Source of the DNA: SLFH01 sp050486265
GTDB taxonomy: Bacteria > Planctomycetota > Phycisphaerae > Phycisphaerales > UBA1924
Direction: 5' to 3'
NCBI GenBank assembly: GCA_050486265.1
Contig: JBJHCY010000011.1
Coordinates: 1 to 64,000, forward strand
Length of the DNA: 64,000 bases
This document shows positions 9,014 through 17,781 of the stretch, in pieces (within the stretch, counting starts at the first letter, position 1; every line of letters starts with the position of its first letter). Position numbers and translations under genes: made by a program. Below the pieces are notes generated by a model, which saw nothing but the letters and a program-made list of their open reading frames with translations, was not told where the DNA came from and searched no databases.

Positions 9014-9649
9014 CTACCAGCGGACCTGGCCCCCGCCAGAGCCATCCGAACCCTCCGAGCCGCCGGTGTCCGAGGGCGGCAGAAGATCGGCCGAGCGCTC
9101 GCCGCTGGAAGGGCCGCTCCGGGCGTACCCGGCGTACGGGTCGTCGCGGGGGGGCTTGGGACGATCGATCAGCCTGTCGAAGCCGACCACGCCCGACCCC
9201 CGCCAGAGCACCAGCAGGCACATGGCTGTCAGCCCGGCGTTCTGAGCGATGTGGCACCACGAGGGCGGGCCGGTGCAGAGCAGCGACCGCTCGCCGAAGC
9301 ACCCGCAGGTTGTCAGACTAATGCTCTCGCGGAGCATCGCCGAGCCGATCGCCCCGATGAACGCGACAAACAACAGCCCCGCGACCGCCGCCGCGGCACG
9401 CGTCCAGAGCCCCAGCACCAGCAGCACCGCCGCGATCGCTTCAAGCCACGGGAACGCGAAGGTGGAGACGATCACGAGGTGGTTGGGCAGGATCTTGTAC
9501 GCCGCGATCGCGTTGGCGAACTTCTGCGCCGAGGCGGGGTCCTTCAGCTTCAGCCACGCGGCGTACAGCAGCACCCCAGCCAGGAGCAGGCGGAGGATCA
9601 GCAGCACGCCCGAGCCGAGCGCGACGATCGCGGGATGGCGTTGCTTCAT
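9014..9649 (-). CDS. MauE/DoxX-like redox-associated membrane protein
   Basis: 211-residue integral membrane protein with about four hydrophobic segments, of the MauE/DoxX-like family whose members support disulfide or thiol chemistry outside the cytoplasm. Between helices it carries TTCGCFGE followed by LLCTG and WCH, giving several cysteines probably on one face of the membrane. The last 50 residues are polar and Ser/Gly-rich. The start at 9649 gives an ATGA overlap with the stop of the rhodanese gene. The pairing suggests a joint role in sulfur or redox transfer; this is inference. Confidence 0.75.
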   Translation of the reverse strand: MKQRHPAIVALGSGVLLILRLLLAGVLLYAAWLKLKDPASAQKFANAIAAYKILPNHLVIVSTFAFPWLEAIAAVLLVLGLWTRAAAAVAGLLFVAFIGAIGSAMLRESISLTTCGCFGERSLLCTGPPSWCHIAQNAGLTAMCLLVLWRGSGVVGFDRLIDRPKPPRDDPYAGYARSGPSSGERSADLLPPSDTGGSEGSDGSGGGQVRW

Positions 9650-10305
9650 CGCCCGCCTCCCCCGGCGCCGCCCTCGCCTGCGCCTTCGGTCGGAAGGCCC
9701 GCCGCCAGCCACTCGTCCATGCCCCCGACGAAGATGTAAGTCGACTCGTACCCGAACGCCTGGAGCTGCGCGACGAGGTTCTTCGACTCGTCGCAGTCGC
9801 CGCCCGAGCAGTAGACGACGACCCAGGCGTCGGGCGCAACCAAGCCCAGGAACTCCTCAAATGCCGGGTCGCCCCCGAGCACCATGTTCGCCGAGAGGTG
9901 CATCGCCCCCGGGATCCGAGACTGCTCAAAGAGCGCCCGTCCGCTCCGCGCGTCGACGAAGACGACCGTGCCGTCGCCGGCCTTCGCGAACTCGTGCAGG
10001 CAGAGCGTTTCGGTGAGCGTCAACTCGGTGGTGAAGGTGTAGGGATCGAGCCCGTCGCAGGGATCACCGGGGACGGGCGTTTCGGTCTCTGCGCGATCGG
10101 GTACAGACTCGACGCGTCGGGGCTCCGGGGTCTCGGCGGGGTCCGGGACGGTCTCGCCCGTTTCAGCACGCGCCTGGCGAGACGGAAGATCCCGTCCTGG
10201 TCGGGCCTCGGCGATCTCCATGCGCACCGGCGCCGCCCAGGAATGCACCAGCGCGGCGGTCAGGCCGAGCCCCAGGATCGCCAGTATCCGAACCAACAAA
10301 CGCAT
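9646..10305 (-). CDS. Exported rhodanese-domain protein
   Basis: 219 residues. An N-terminal hydrophobic helix (about residues 4-24) acts as signal or anchor, then a proline/glutamate-rich linker to about residue 85, then a single rhodanese domain. The domain has FVDARSG, the IPGAMHLSAN motif and the active loop YCSGGDCDES with the catalytic cysteine, then FVGGMDEW near the end. It would hold a persulfide on the outer side of the membrane. It overlaps the MauE-like gene by four bases and lies 43 bp after the DUF1573 gene on the same strand. Confidence 0.82.
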   Translation of the reverse strand: MRLLVRILAILGLGLTAALVHSWAAPVRMEIAEARPGRDLPSRQARAETGETVPDPAETPEPRRVESVPDRAETETPVPGDPCDGLDPYTFTTELTLTETLCLHEFAKAGDGTVVFVDARSGRALFEQSRIPGAMHLSANMVLGGDPAFEEFLGLVAPDAWVVVYCSGGDCDESKNLVAQLQAFGYESTYIFVGGMDEWLAAGLPTEGAGEGGAGGGGR

Positions 10306-10348
10306 GCGGACTCCTGGAGCGGTTCAGCACCGGCTCAGAACGCGCCGT

Positions 10349-11752
10349 TCAGTCCTTGGCGTCGTCCTTCTTTGATCCGTCGTCCTGCTTGGCGCCGTCG
10401 TCCTTCTTCGACCCGTCGCCGTTGTTGTTCTGCTGCTGGCGTGCGCGACGCTCAGCCAGGAGCCGCTCACGCTGCGCCTGGAGTTCGGCACGCCGCGCCT
10501 CGCGCTGCTGCTGGGCGACCTCGGGGTCGACTACGCGCGAGTTCTCGACCGTATCGGCCGCGGCTCCCGCCTCGGCGTCCGTCCCTGTCGCGGCGACCGG
10601 CTCGCCCGGGCGGGGCGGGTTGGCGCCGCCGGCGGTCTGCAGCCGCCCGGAGATCGGCACGATCACCTCCGGCTCATCCTCGCGATCGGTCTTGAGGACC
10701 AGCCGGGTGTTGACCACGGGGCCCCCGGCCTCGACCGCTCGCCCACGCACGATGACCGAGAACCGCGTCGGATACTCCTCTTCCTCGTCGAGGGCCACGA
10801 TCTCGACCTTCAGGCCGTCGAGTTGGGCCGGGCGGATGTTCCCGTCGAGACCGGGCAGGGGACGCTCCTCGTGCCCGACGATCTTGAACGGCTTGCCGTC
10901 GTTGCTCATCACGCGGACCTGGCGGGTGAAACGCCCGTCGGCGCCCACCATCCCGAGGTTCAGGCGCCCAGGCACCAGGCGCAGGTCGCCGACGATCTCA
11001 CCGGTCACATTCACCGTGCGGAGCGTGAGCTGCCCGTCGGGGTCCGTCAGCCGAACCGTCACCTGCGCAAACAAGCGCCCGATGTTCTGCTCCTGATCGA
11101 GCGAGATCATCAGGCCGGCGCGCCGGACGATCCCGTTCTCCTCGTCGACCTTCTCGGTCGGCATCACCTCGACGCTCACGCCCTCGCCCCGCGTCACCGT
11201 CGCGTGGGTGACCTCGAACTCGTCGTAGCGCCCGGCCAGCTCGATGAGCACCGCGGAGGTATTGCCCCGCCGGATCTCGCCGAACTGCGCCAGCATCGGC
11301 TCGATCTCGATCAGCGGCTGGACATCCGCCTGCACCCGCAGCCCGATGCTCGGGCTGATCGGGTCGTTGGTCATGATCGTGACATGGCGGTCCTGCGCGC
11401 CGCGCCGGTTGTTGGGGTTGAAGATCACCGTGATCTCGCCGCTCTCGCCGGGGGCGTACTCGGTCTTGGCGAGCTCGGGCACGGCGCACCCGCAGGTGGT
11501 CCGCGTGTCGAGGATCTTCAGGGTCGACTCGCCCCGGTTGGTGAAGCTGAAAGTGGTGCGCACATTCCGGTCGTCGCTGATGCGTCCGAAATTGTGCTCG
11601 AAGCGCTCGAACGCGATCCGCGGCGCCTCGCGGTCGGCTCGGGCTTCCTCGCTCACCCCGGGTCGCTCCGGCCCGGCCTGCTGCACTCCGATCGCCATCC
11701 CGCTCGCAACGAGCACCGCCGCCGCGCCAGCCGTCATCACCATCCGTCGCAT
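10349..11752 (-). CDS. Secreted DUF1573 protein with charged C-terminal tail
   Basis: 467-residue exported protein. The N-terminus MRRMVMTAGAAAVLVASG is a signal peptide, and the start is supported by GAGGAG about ten bases upstream. A DUF1573 domain (about residues 45-150) has FEHNFGRI, then TRTTCGCAVPEL, the typical TTCGC-type motif, then the beta-rich PGESGEITVIFNP. Further immunoglobulin-like beta repeats follow. The last 60 residues are a Gln/Arg-rich coiled-coil stretch and then a Lys/Asp repeat tail. Function is unknown; neighbours suggest an envelope thiol role. Confidence 0.8.
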   Translation of the reverse strand: MRRMVMTAGAAAVLVASGMAIGVQQAGPERPGVSEEARADREAPRIAFERFEHNFGRISDDRNVRTTFSFTNRGESTLKILDTRTTCGCAVPELAKTEYAPGESGEITVIFNPNNRRGAQDRHVTIMTNDPISPSIGLRVQADVQPLIEIEPMLAQFGEIRRGNTSAVLIELAGRYDEFEVTHATVTRGEGVSVEVMPTEKVDEENGIVRRAGLMISLDQEQNIGRLFAQVTVRLTDPDGQLTLRTVNVTGEIVGDLRLVPGRLNLGMVGADGRFTRQVRVMSNDGKPFKIVGHEERPLPGLDGNIRPAQLDGLKVEIVALDEEEEYPTRFSVIVRGRAVEAGGPVVNTRLVLKTDREDEPEVIVPISGRLQTAGGANPPRPGEPVAATGTDAEAGAAADTVENSRVVDPEVAQQQREARRAELQAQRERLLAERRARQQQNNNGDGSKKDDGAKQDDGSKKDDAKD

Positions 11753-12027
11753 CTTGTTCACTCCTCTCGGCAACGCCCGAAGAGAATCCGCTTCTGTTGT
11801 GCCCCGGGCCGCCCACCAGAGAGATCGACTCTGCGGGTGCCGAACACGCACCTGCCGCGCCGGCCGATGCGCCAGGCCCGACACTCTGCACGGACCACGC
11901 AACGCCCGGGTTCGCGGGATGATGCACAAACAGTGTACGACGACAGATATTCCGCAAGCCAGCCGCCCGGCAAAGCGTCGATCGACGACGGCCTATGCGG
12001 GCAGCATGTTGTTATCGGGCCATGGTC

Positions 12028-13293
12028 CTAAGACCGACCGCCATTGAAGTCCGATTTCGTCCCCGTCGCCTCGTGCGCCTCGGCGAGCCGGTCCAACGCG
12101 TGGGCGTAGGCGGCGGTCCGCATGGTGACGCCCTTGTCCTCTTTGAAATCGTGCACCGCCGAGAACTCGCGGGTCATGATCGTCTTGAGTTCGTCGTGGA
12201 CCCGTTCTTTGTTCCAGTAATAGCTGGACTTGTTCTGCGTCCACTCGAAGTAGCTCACCGTCACCCCGCCCGCGTTGGCCAGGATGTCGGGGATCACCAG
12301 CGTGTCGGCATCCGCCAGGATCTTGTCGGCCTCAGGGGTTGTCGGGCCGTTGGCCAGCTCAAGGACGGTCTTGGCCTTGATGTTCCGAGCGTTGTCCTTG
12401 GTGATCACGCCCTCCAGAGCGGCGGGGACGAGGATCTCGACATCGAGCTCCAGCAGTTTGTCGGCGTCGAGGCCGTCGCCCTCGCTGTGCCCGGAGACCT
12501 TGCCCGAGTCCTCCTTGTGCTCGATCAGCTTCTCGATATCGAAGCCCTTGTCGCAGGTGATCGCGCCCGACGAGTCGCTGACGCCGACGACCTTGTACCC
12601 CGCCGCCGAGGCGAGGCGGGCGAACTGCTGGCCCGCGTTGCCGAAGCCCTGGATCGCGACGCGCACCTCCGAGGCCTTCCAGCCCCTTCGGCTCGCGAGC
12701 TCCTGGATGATGTAGAACCCCCCGCGTGCGGTCGCGTCGTCGCGCCCGATCGATCCGCCCCGCGAGACCGGCTTGCCGGTGATCACCGCCGGCGTGGGCT
12801 GCCCGGCCAACGCCGAGTACTCGTCCATCATCCACGCCATGATCCGCGCGTTGGTGTAGACATCCGGCGCCGGCACATCGGTGTCGGGCCCGATGATCGG
12901 GGCGATCTCGCGGATGTACCGACGGCTGAGGCGTTCGATCTCCAGCATCGAGAGTTTTCGGGGATCGACGATCACGCCCCCCTTGCCCCCGCCGAAGGGG
13001 ATCCCGACGCAGGCGCACTTGAACGACATCCAGAAGGCGAGGGCCTTCACCTCGTCGAGGTGGACGGTGTGGTGGTAGCGGATGCCGCCCTTGGCCGGCC
13101 CGCGCGTGTTGTCGTGCTGGACTCTGAATCCTGTGAATACCTTCTCCGACCCGTCGTCCATGCGGACGGGGACCGAGACCTCCAGAATGCGACGGGGACG
13201 CCTAAGGCGCTCGACCGTCTCGGGCGCTGCCTTGCTGTACTCGGCCGCCTGCTCCAGGCGCAGCAGCGCCTGCTCGTAGATCTGTTCCGCCAT
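12028..13293 (-). CDS. gdhA: Glutamate dehydrogenase (Glu/Leu/Phe/Val family), copy 1
   Basis: 421-residue hexameric-type dehydrogenase converting glutamate to 2-oxoglutarate and ammonia, or the reverse. The substrate region has RGPAKGGIRYH and IPFGGGKGGV. The NAD(P)-binding fold has IQGFGNAGQQFARL, and the adenine side has GVSDSSG. The C-terminus keeps ILANAGGVTVSYFEW. GGAG about ten bases before the ATG supports the start. A second member of the family lies at 39562-40953 and differs in length and in its GGxKGG region. Confidence 0.92.
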   Translation of the reverse strand: MAEQIYEQALLRLEQAAEYSKAAPETVERLRRPRRILEVSVPVRMDDGSEKVFTGFRVQHDNTRGPAKGGIRYHHTVHLDEVKALAFWMSFKCACVGIPFGGGKGGVIVDPRKLSMLEIERLSRRYIREIAPIIGPDTDVPAPDVYTNARIMAWMMDEYSALAGQPTPAVITGKPVSRGGSIGRDDATARGGFYIIQELASRRGWKASEVRVAIQGFGNAGQQFARLASAAGYKVVGVSDSSGAITCDKGFDIEKLIEHKEDSGKVSGHSEGDGLDADKLLELDVEILVPAALEGVITKDNARNIKAKTVLELANGPTTPEADKILADADTLVIPDILANAGGVTVSYFEWTQNKSSYYWNKERVHDELKTIMTREFSAVHDFKEDKGVTMRTAAYAHALDRLAEAHEATGTKSDFNGGRS

Positions 13294-13377
13294 GCGTGGG
13301 GTCTCCGGGTATGGAAAGTCTGCTCGGGCGGCAGTCTAATGGCGAACGAGGCCGGGATGTTCCGCCCCGCCGGTCGG

Positions 13378-14454
13378 TCACCCTCCGGCGGCGGGCGCCG
13401 GTTCGGGCGCACCGGCCAGCCACGCGTCGAGCGCGGCGTGGATTTCCTCGGGACTCTGCGCGTTCCGCACGCCTTCTTTGAGCGTCCGGCAGTGCCCCCC
13501 GTTGATGCTCTTGCCGAGCCACGAGATCTTCTGTCGGAACTTGTGCAGGGCGTAACGGTCGCCCCGGTACTCGCGCATCCGCTCGAAATAGGCCCTTGCG
13601 ATCCCGATCTTCTCCGCCTCGCTCGGCTCGAGGTGCTCAGGCAAGGGCTCGCCGAAGGCGACCGAACGCTGCAGCGCCCACGCCTCGCGGAAGACCCATG
13701 GCCGGGCGAACGCCCCGCGCCCGATCATCACCCCGGCGCATCCGGTCGCCCGCATCATCTCGATGCAGTCTTCCGCGGAGCGCACATCGCCGTTGCCGAT
13801 CACCGGCACGCCGCCGCTCCTGGCCGAACCCGTCCGCTCGCCGACCGCCTCGACGACGCGCCGGATCCCCTCGTGGCGGCACGCGCCTTTGAACCTTTGC
13901 TCGGTCGTCCGCCCGTGCACCGTCACCATCGCCACGCCGACCCCCGCCAACTGCGTCGCGAGCTCGCAGGCGCACCCGCCCTGATACGCCTGTTCGTCCC
14001 AGCCCAGACGCATCTTCGCCGTCAGCGGGACCGAGTCGGGCAGGGCCGAGCGCACGGCTTCGGCGATCGCCACGGCCCCGGGGATGTGGCACATCAGCTT
14101 CGAGCCCCCGTCCTTTTTGGTCACCTTGTCGACCGGGCAGCCCATGTTGATGTCCACGACGGTCGCCCCGTGGTCGGCGGCCCACTTCGCCCCGTCGGCC
14201 ATGACCTTCGGGTCGCTGCCGTAGAGCTGCATCCCGACCGGGCGGTCGAAGTCGTTGGTGCGTGCGAGATCGAGGCTGGCTTCCGAGCCGCGGAGCAGCC
14301 CCTGGGGGCTGAGCAGATCCGTGCACGCGAGCCCGACCCCGCCGAGCGAACGGACGGTCACCCGCCACGCGAGATCGCACCAACCCGCGATGGGCGCGAG
14401 CAGGAGGTTGCTTTCGAGAGGGACGGGACCGATCTGGAGGGGGACGCCGAGCAC
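13378..14454 (-). CDS. dus: tRNA-dihydrouridine synthase
   Basis: 358-residue FMN enzyme that reduces uridines in the tRNA D-loop. Visible family motifs are LLAPIAGWCDLAWR near the N-terminus, GMQLYGSDP, VDINMGCPVDKV, the catalytic-loop GGSKLM, a phosphate-binding VIGNGDVRS, and GVMIGRGAFARPW. The start is GTG at 14454, 60 bp from the divergent permease gene. The N-terminal position of GWCD and the length fit a DusB-like group. Confidence 0.92.
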   Translation of the reverse strand: MLGVPLQIGPVPLESNLLLAPIAGWCDLAWRVTVRSLGGVGLACTDLLSPQGLLRGSEASLDLARTNDFDRPVGMQLYGSDPKVMADGAKWAADHGATVVDINMGCPVDKVTKKDGGSKLMCHIPGAVAIAEAVRSALPDSVPLTAKMRLGWDEQAYQGGCACELATQLAGVGVAMVTVHGRTTEQRFKGACRHEGIRRVVEAVGERTGSARSGGVPVIGNGDVRSAEDCIEMMRATGCAGVMIGRGAFARPWVFREAWALQRSVAFGEPLPEHLEPSEAEKIGIARAYFERMREYRGDRYALHKFRQKISWLGKSINGGHCRTLKEGVRNAQSPEEIHAALDAWLAGAPEPAPAAGG

Positions 14455-14502
14455 GGGGGATTATTCGGCGTTCGATGGGTCGTGCGGGCGGCTCGGGGTC
14501 AC

Positions 14503-14508
14503 TAAAGT
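14503..14508 (+). promoter_or_regulatory. Candidate -10 element giving a leaderless permease mRNA
   Basis: TAAAGT ends six bases before the GTG start at 14515. No Shine-Dalgarno sequence lies between them. Confidence 0.4.
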
Positions 14509-14514
14509 CCGCCC

Positions 14515-16059
14515 GTGTACCAGGGCCTGCTGACCCGCAAATACCTGACCCGGAAGATCATGCCGCTGCTCTCGGCGGTCGCGGTCGCGCTGTGCACCGC
14601 GATGGTGCTGGTCACCTGGTCGGTGATGGGGGGGTTCCTCAACACGCTGCTCACCTCGGGCAGGGCGATGATGGGGGATGTCAAGATCGAGGTCTCCGGC
14701 GTCGGCTTCCCGTACTACGAGGACCTCATCGAGCGGCTGGAGGCCCACCCGGACCTGGTCGCCGCGGCCCCGGCCGTCGAATGGTTCGGGCAGATCGGTC
14801 TGCCCCACGGGCGTGTCGCCCAGGCGGCGGTCTGGGGCGTCGACCCCGATCGCTACGCCCGCGTGACGCACTACGCCGACGCGCTGCACTGGCGCCCGAT
14901 CGACACGCCGACCCGGCGCGATACCGCAGGCGTCGACCCGCGTCTCGCTCCAGCTTCCGATTTTTTCACCGGCCCCGGCGTCCGCAGCTGGGATTCGGTC
15001 CTCCAGCGTGGGCTGACGCTCACCGCCATCGACGAGCGGACCAACGAGCCCGTGCCCGGCATCGCGCTTGGCATCCGCCTGAGCGGCCAGAGCCGCGCCA
15101 GGCCCGGCTGGTACGAGCCGGTCTCGCGGTTCGCGGAGGACTTCCTGCCCTTCAGCGGGCGGGTCACGCTGGTGGTGCTCCCGTCGGACACCCAGGGGCG
15201 GATGATCGAGCCCCGCGCGAGGATCGTGCAGGTCGTCAACGAGATCCAGAGCGGGATCGCCCAGGTCGATGGGCAGACCGCCATCACCCGCATCGACCTC
15301 ATGCAGGACCTGCTGGGCATGCGCGGGGGCGAGCGGGTGATCGAGCCCGGCGGCTTCCGCGTCGATGTCGATCCGGTCACGGGCGATGAAAGTTTCACGG
15401 CCCCTGTCACCGTCTCCGAGCCCTCGCGCGTCACGACCGTCTTTGTGCGAGGGCGCGACGGCATCCCCCTCGATGCGATCGTCGAGGCGACCCGCGGGGC
15501 CACCGAGGGGTTCATCCACGCCAACAGCAACCGGCCCCAGGGCGGGATGCTCCGTTACCTCACGCTGGCGACCTGGGAGGACATCAACGCGCAGTTCGTC
15601 GCCGCGGTGAAGAAGGAGATCGGGCTGGTTCTCTTCCTCTTCAGCTTCATTTCGCTAACGGCGGTCTTCCTGGTGTGGGCGATCTTCTGGTCGATGGTCA
15701 ACGAGAAGACCAAAGACATCGGGATCCTGCGCGCGATCGGGGCGTCGCGCCGGGGCGTGGCGTGGCTCTGGCTCCGTTACGCGGTGTCGATCGGGGTGGT
15801 CGGTTCGGCGCTCGGGCTGGCGATCTCGTACCTGATCGTGCGGAACATCAACGAGATCCACGACTGGATGGACGCGGCGCTCGGCCTGAGCATCTGGGAC
15901 CCGAGCATTTATCTGTTCGCCAAGATCCCCGACGAGGTCGACCCGATGCACGCGATGGTCGTCGGGCTCGGGGGCGTGCTGGCGGCGGTGTTCGGGGCGA
16001 TGGTCCCCGCGATCCGGGCCGCACGGATGGACCCCGTCAGAGCGCTGCGATTCGAGTGA
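14515..16059 (+). CDS. ABC transporter permease, FtsX/LolC-LolE family
   Basis: 514-residue inner-membrane protein. One transmembrane helix near residues 17-40 is followed by a large extracytoplasmic part (about 45-370) and then three helices (about 375-500) with the FtsX-type signature KTKDIGILRAIGASRRGVAWL. This is the topology of LolC/LolE and MacB-like permeases, which extract lipoproteins or other molecules from the inner membrane rather than carry them through it. The partner ATPase gene overlaps its stop codon. Lipoprotein release is the best guess, in line with the several lipoproteins in this window. Confidence 0.85.
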   Translation: MYQGLLTRKYLTRKIMPLLSAVAVALCTAMVLVTWSVMGGFLNTLLTSGRAMMGDVKIEVSGVGFPYYEDLIERLEAHPDLVAAAPAVEWFGQIGLPHGRVAQAAVWGVDPDRYARVTHYADALHWRPIDTPTRRDTAGVDPRLAPASDFFTGPGVRSWDSVLQRGLTLTAIDERTNEPVPGIALGIRLSGQSRARPGWYEPVSRFAEDFLPFSGRVTLVVLPSDTQGRMIEPRARIVQVVNEIQSGIAQVDGQTAITRIDLMQDLLGMRGGERVIEPGGFRVDVDPVTGDESFTAPVTVSEPSRVTTVFVRGRDGIPLDAIVEATRGATEGFIHANSNRPQGGMLRYLTLATWEDINAQFVAAVKKEIGLVLFLFSFISLTAVFLVWAIFWSMVNEKTKDIGILRAIGASRRGVAWLWLRYAVSIGVVGSALGLAISYLIVRNINEIHDWMDAALGLSIWDPSIYLFAKIPDEVDPMHAMVVGLGGVLAAVFGAMVPAIRAARMDPVRALRFE

Positions 16060-16856
16060 GCACCTTGAGCAAACGCGACGACCAGACGCCGATCCTGGAA
16101 GCCCGGGATGTCAGAAAGACCTACCGCCTCGGGCGGGTGGATGTGCCCGTGCTCAAGGGCGCCTCGATCCACGCCCGCCCCGGCGAGTGGCTGGCGATCC
16201 TCGGCGCCTCGGGCTCGGGCAAGAGCACCATGCTCCACCTCCTCGGCGGGCTCGACAGGCCCGACCCGACGCGCGGCGGCACCAAGGGCGGCGAGATCTT
16301 CTACAGGGGCGAACCCCTCCGACGGATGGGCTCCCGGCGCCTCGACCGCTACCGGGCGGGCGATGTCGGGTTCGTCTTCCAGTTCTACCACCTGCTGCCC
16401 GAGCTGACGGTGATGGAGAATGTGCTCATCGGGGCGATGGTGCTCCACGGGCGCCTGGGCTACCGCAAGCGGCGCGACGAGATCCGGGCCCGCGCCGAGG
16501 GGTTGCTCGAGAAGGTCGGCCTCTCCGCCCGCCTCCGCCACAGGCCCGTCGAGCTCTCGGGGGGCGAGCGTCAGCGGGTGGCGGTGGCCCGGGCGCTGGT
16601 CAACGACCCGGGCGTGCTGCTGGCCGACGAGCCGACGGGCAACCTCGACCGGGCGAGCGGGGGCGAGGTCCTCGAATCGATCGCCTCGATGCGCGACGAG
16701 GGGCGTCGGACGATCGTGATGGTGACCCACGACGCGGCGGTCGCCGCCCGCGCCGACCGGGTCATCGAACTCCGCGACGGTCTGGTCGTCCAGAGAGGCC
16801 CGGCGGCCTCAGGCGGCGGCGAAAGTCCGGGCGTCGGTCGCGCAGCGGCGGTATAG
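16056..16856 (+). CDS. ABC transporter ATP-binding protein, LolD family
   Basis: 266-residue ATPase of the MacB/LolD group. Walker A ASGSGKST, signature LSGGERQRV, Walker B LLADEPTGNLD and the H-loop in MVTHDAAV are all present. The start is GTG at 16056, overlapping the permease stop; a TTG three codons later is the alternative. It should drive the FtsX-type permease encoded immediately upstream. Confidence 0.9.
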   Translation: MSTLSKRDDQTPILEARDVRKTYRLGRVDVPVLKGASIHARPGEWLAILGASGSGKSTMLHLLGGLDRPDPTRGGTKGGEIFYRGEPLRRMGSRRLDRYRAGDVGFVFQFYHLLPELTVMENVLIGAMVLHGRLGYRKRRDEIRARAEGLLEKVGLSARLRHRPVELSGGERQRVAVARALVNDPGVLLADEPTGNLDRASGGEVLESIASMRDEGRRTIVMVTHDAAVAARADRVIELRDGLVVQRGPAASGGGESPGVGRAAAV

Positions 16857-16940
16857 TCAGGCCTAACTTTGCGCGGCCTGTGGGGTCCCCGGTGGCCCCG
16901 CCCCGGGCGTATCATGCCCGCGGTTTATCCGGAGATCCGA

Positions 16941-17774
16941 GTGTCTGCGACGCCAATGAGGTCCAACCAGGCAAGGCTTGCCGACCGCGACGAGCGGACG
17001 GCTGTCGAGTTGGTCGGCCCCACGGGCGCTCCCGTTCCCGCGACGGTCTGGGACATCGGCGAGGGCAGGCCCGTTGTCTTCCTCTCCGGGCTCGTCGGTC
17101 TCAACAGGCACTGGGAGCGGGTGATCGCCCGCGTCTCACACCGGTTCAGGTGTGTGCCGCTGGAGGTGCCCCTTCTCGAACTCGAAGGGGCCGATTGCGG
17201 CGTGCACGGCGTGCGCGTGATGATCGAGTCCTTCATCGAGAAGTGGCTCGGCGAGCCGGCGGTCTTCGTCGGCAGCTCGTTCGGCGGGCATGTGGCGCTG
17301 ATGCTGGCGCTCGACCGGCCCGACCTGGTCTCCGGGCTCGTGCTCGCGGGGTCCAGCGGGCTGGCGGAGAAGCCGATCGTCAGCGAGACCACCAAGCGCG
17401 ACAGCTTCGAGTGGATGCAGACCAAGATCGCCGAGCTTTTCCACGACCCCGAGAGCATGGACACCTCGGATGTCGAGCGGGCGTTCAGAGAGCTGACCGA
17501 CCGCAAGAAGGCGCGCGCGATGATCAAGCTCTCGCGGTCCTGCCGCGAGAACCATCTGGGCAGCGAGCTGCACCGCATCCAGGCGCCGACGCTCGTGCTC
17601 TGGGGCAGGCAGGACATCGTGACACCCCCCGAAGCGGCGCGGGAGTTCGCTCAGAAGATCCCCGGCGCGCGTCTCTGCTGGATCGAGCGCTGCGGGCACG
17701 CGCCGATGATCGAACGCCCCGAGGAGGTCGCCTCGGGCCTGCTCGAATTCGTCGACTCGATCCCCGGCGGCTGA
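16941..17774 (+). CDS. Alpha/beta hydrolase
   Basis: 277-residue soluble hydrolase. The nucleophile elbow is GSSFGG, the acid is the aspartate of WGRQDIVTPP, and the base is the histidine of RCGHAPMIERPEE, so the triad is complete. The start at 16941 (GTG) has GGAG at 16931-16934; a longer frame exists but lacks a binding site. The gene sits eight bases before the GH3 gene on the same strand, hinting that the two act on the same metabolite. Substrate unknown. Confidence 0.85.
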   Translation: MSATPMRSNQARLADRDERTAVELVGPTGAPVPATVWDIGEGRPVVFLSGLVGLNRHWERVIARVSHRFRCVPLEVPLLELEGADCGVHGVRVMIESFIEKWLGEPAVFVGSSFGGHVALMLALDRPDLVSGLVLAGSSGLAEKPIVSETTKRDSFEWMQTKIAELFHDPESMDTSDVERAFRELTDRKKARAMIKLSRSCRENHLGSELHRIQAPTLVLWGRQDIVTPPEAAREFAQKIPGARLCWIERCGHAPMIERPEEVASGLLEFVDSIPGG

Positions 17775-17781
17775 TACACCC

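Noticed and set aside
11995..14505. 836-codon open frame antisense to the glutamate dehydrogenase and dus genes
   Set aside because: It spans two genuine minus-strand genes and their gap, and its translation is low-complexity His/Arg/Asp-rich sequence.
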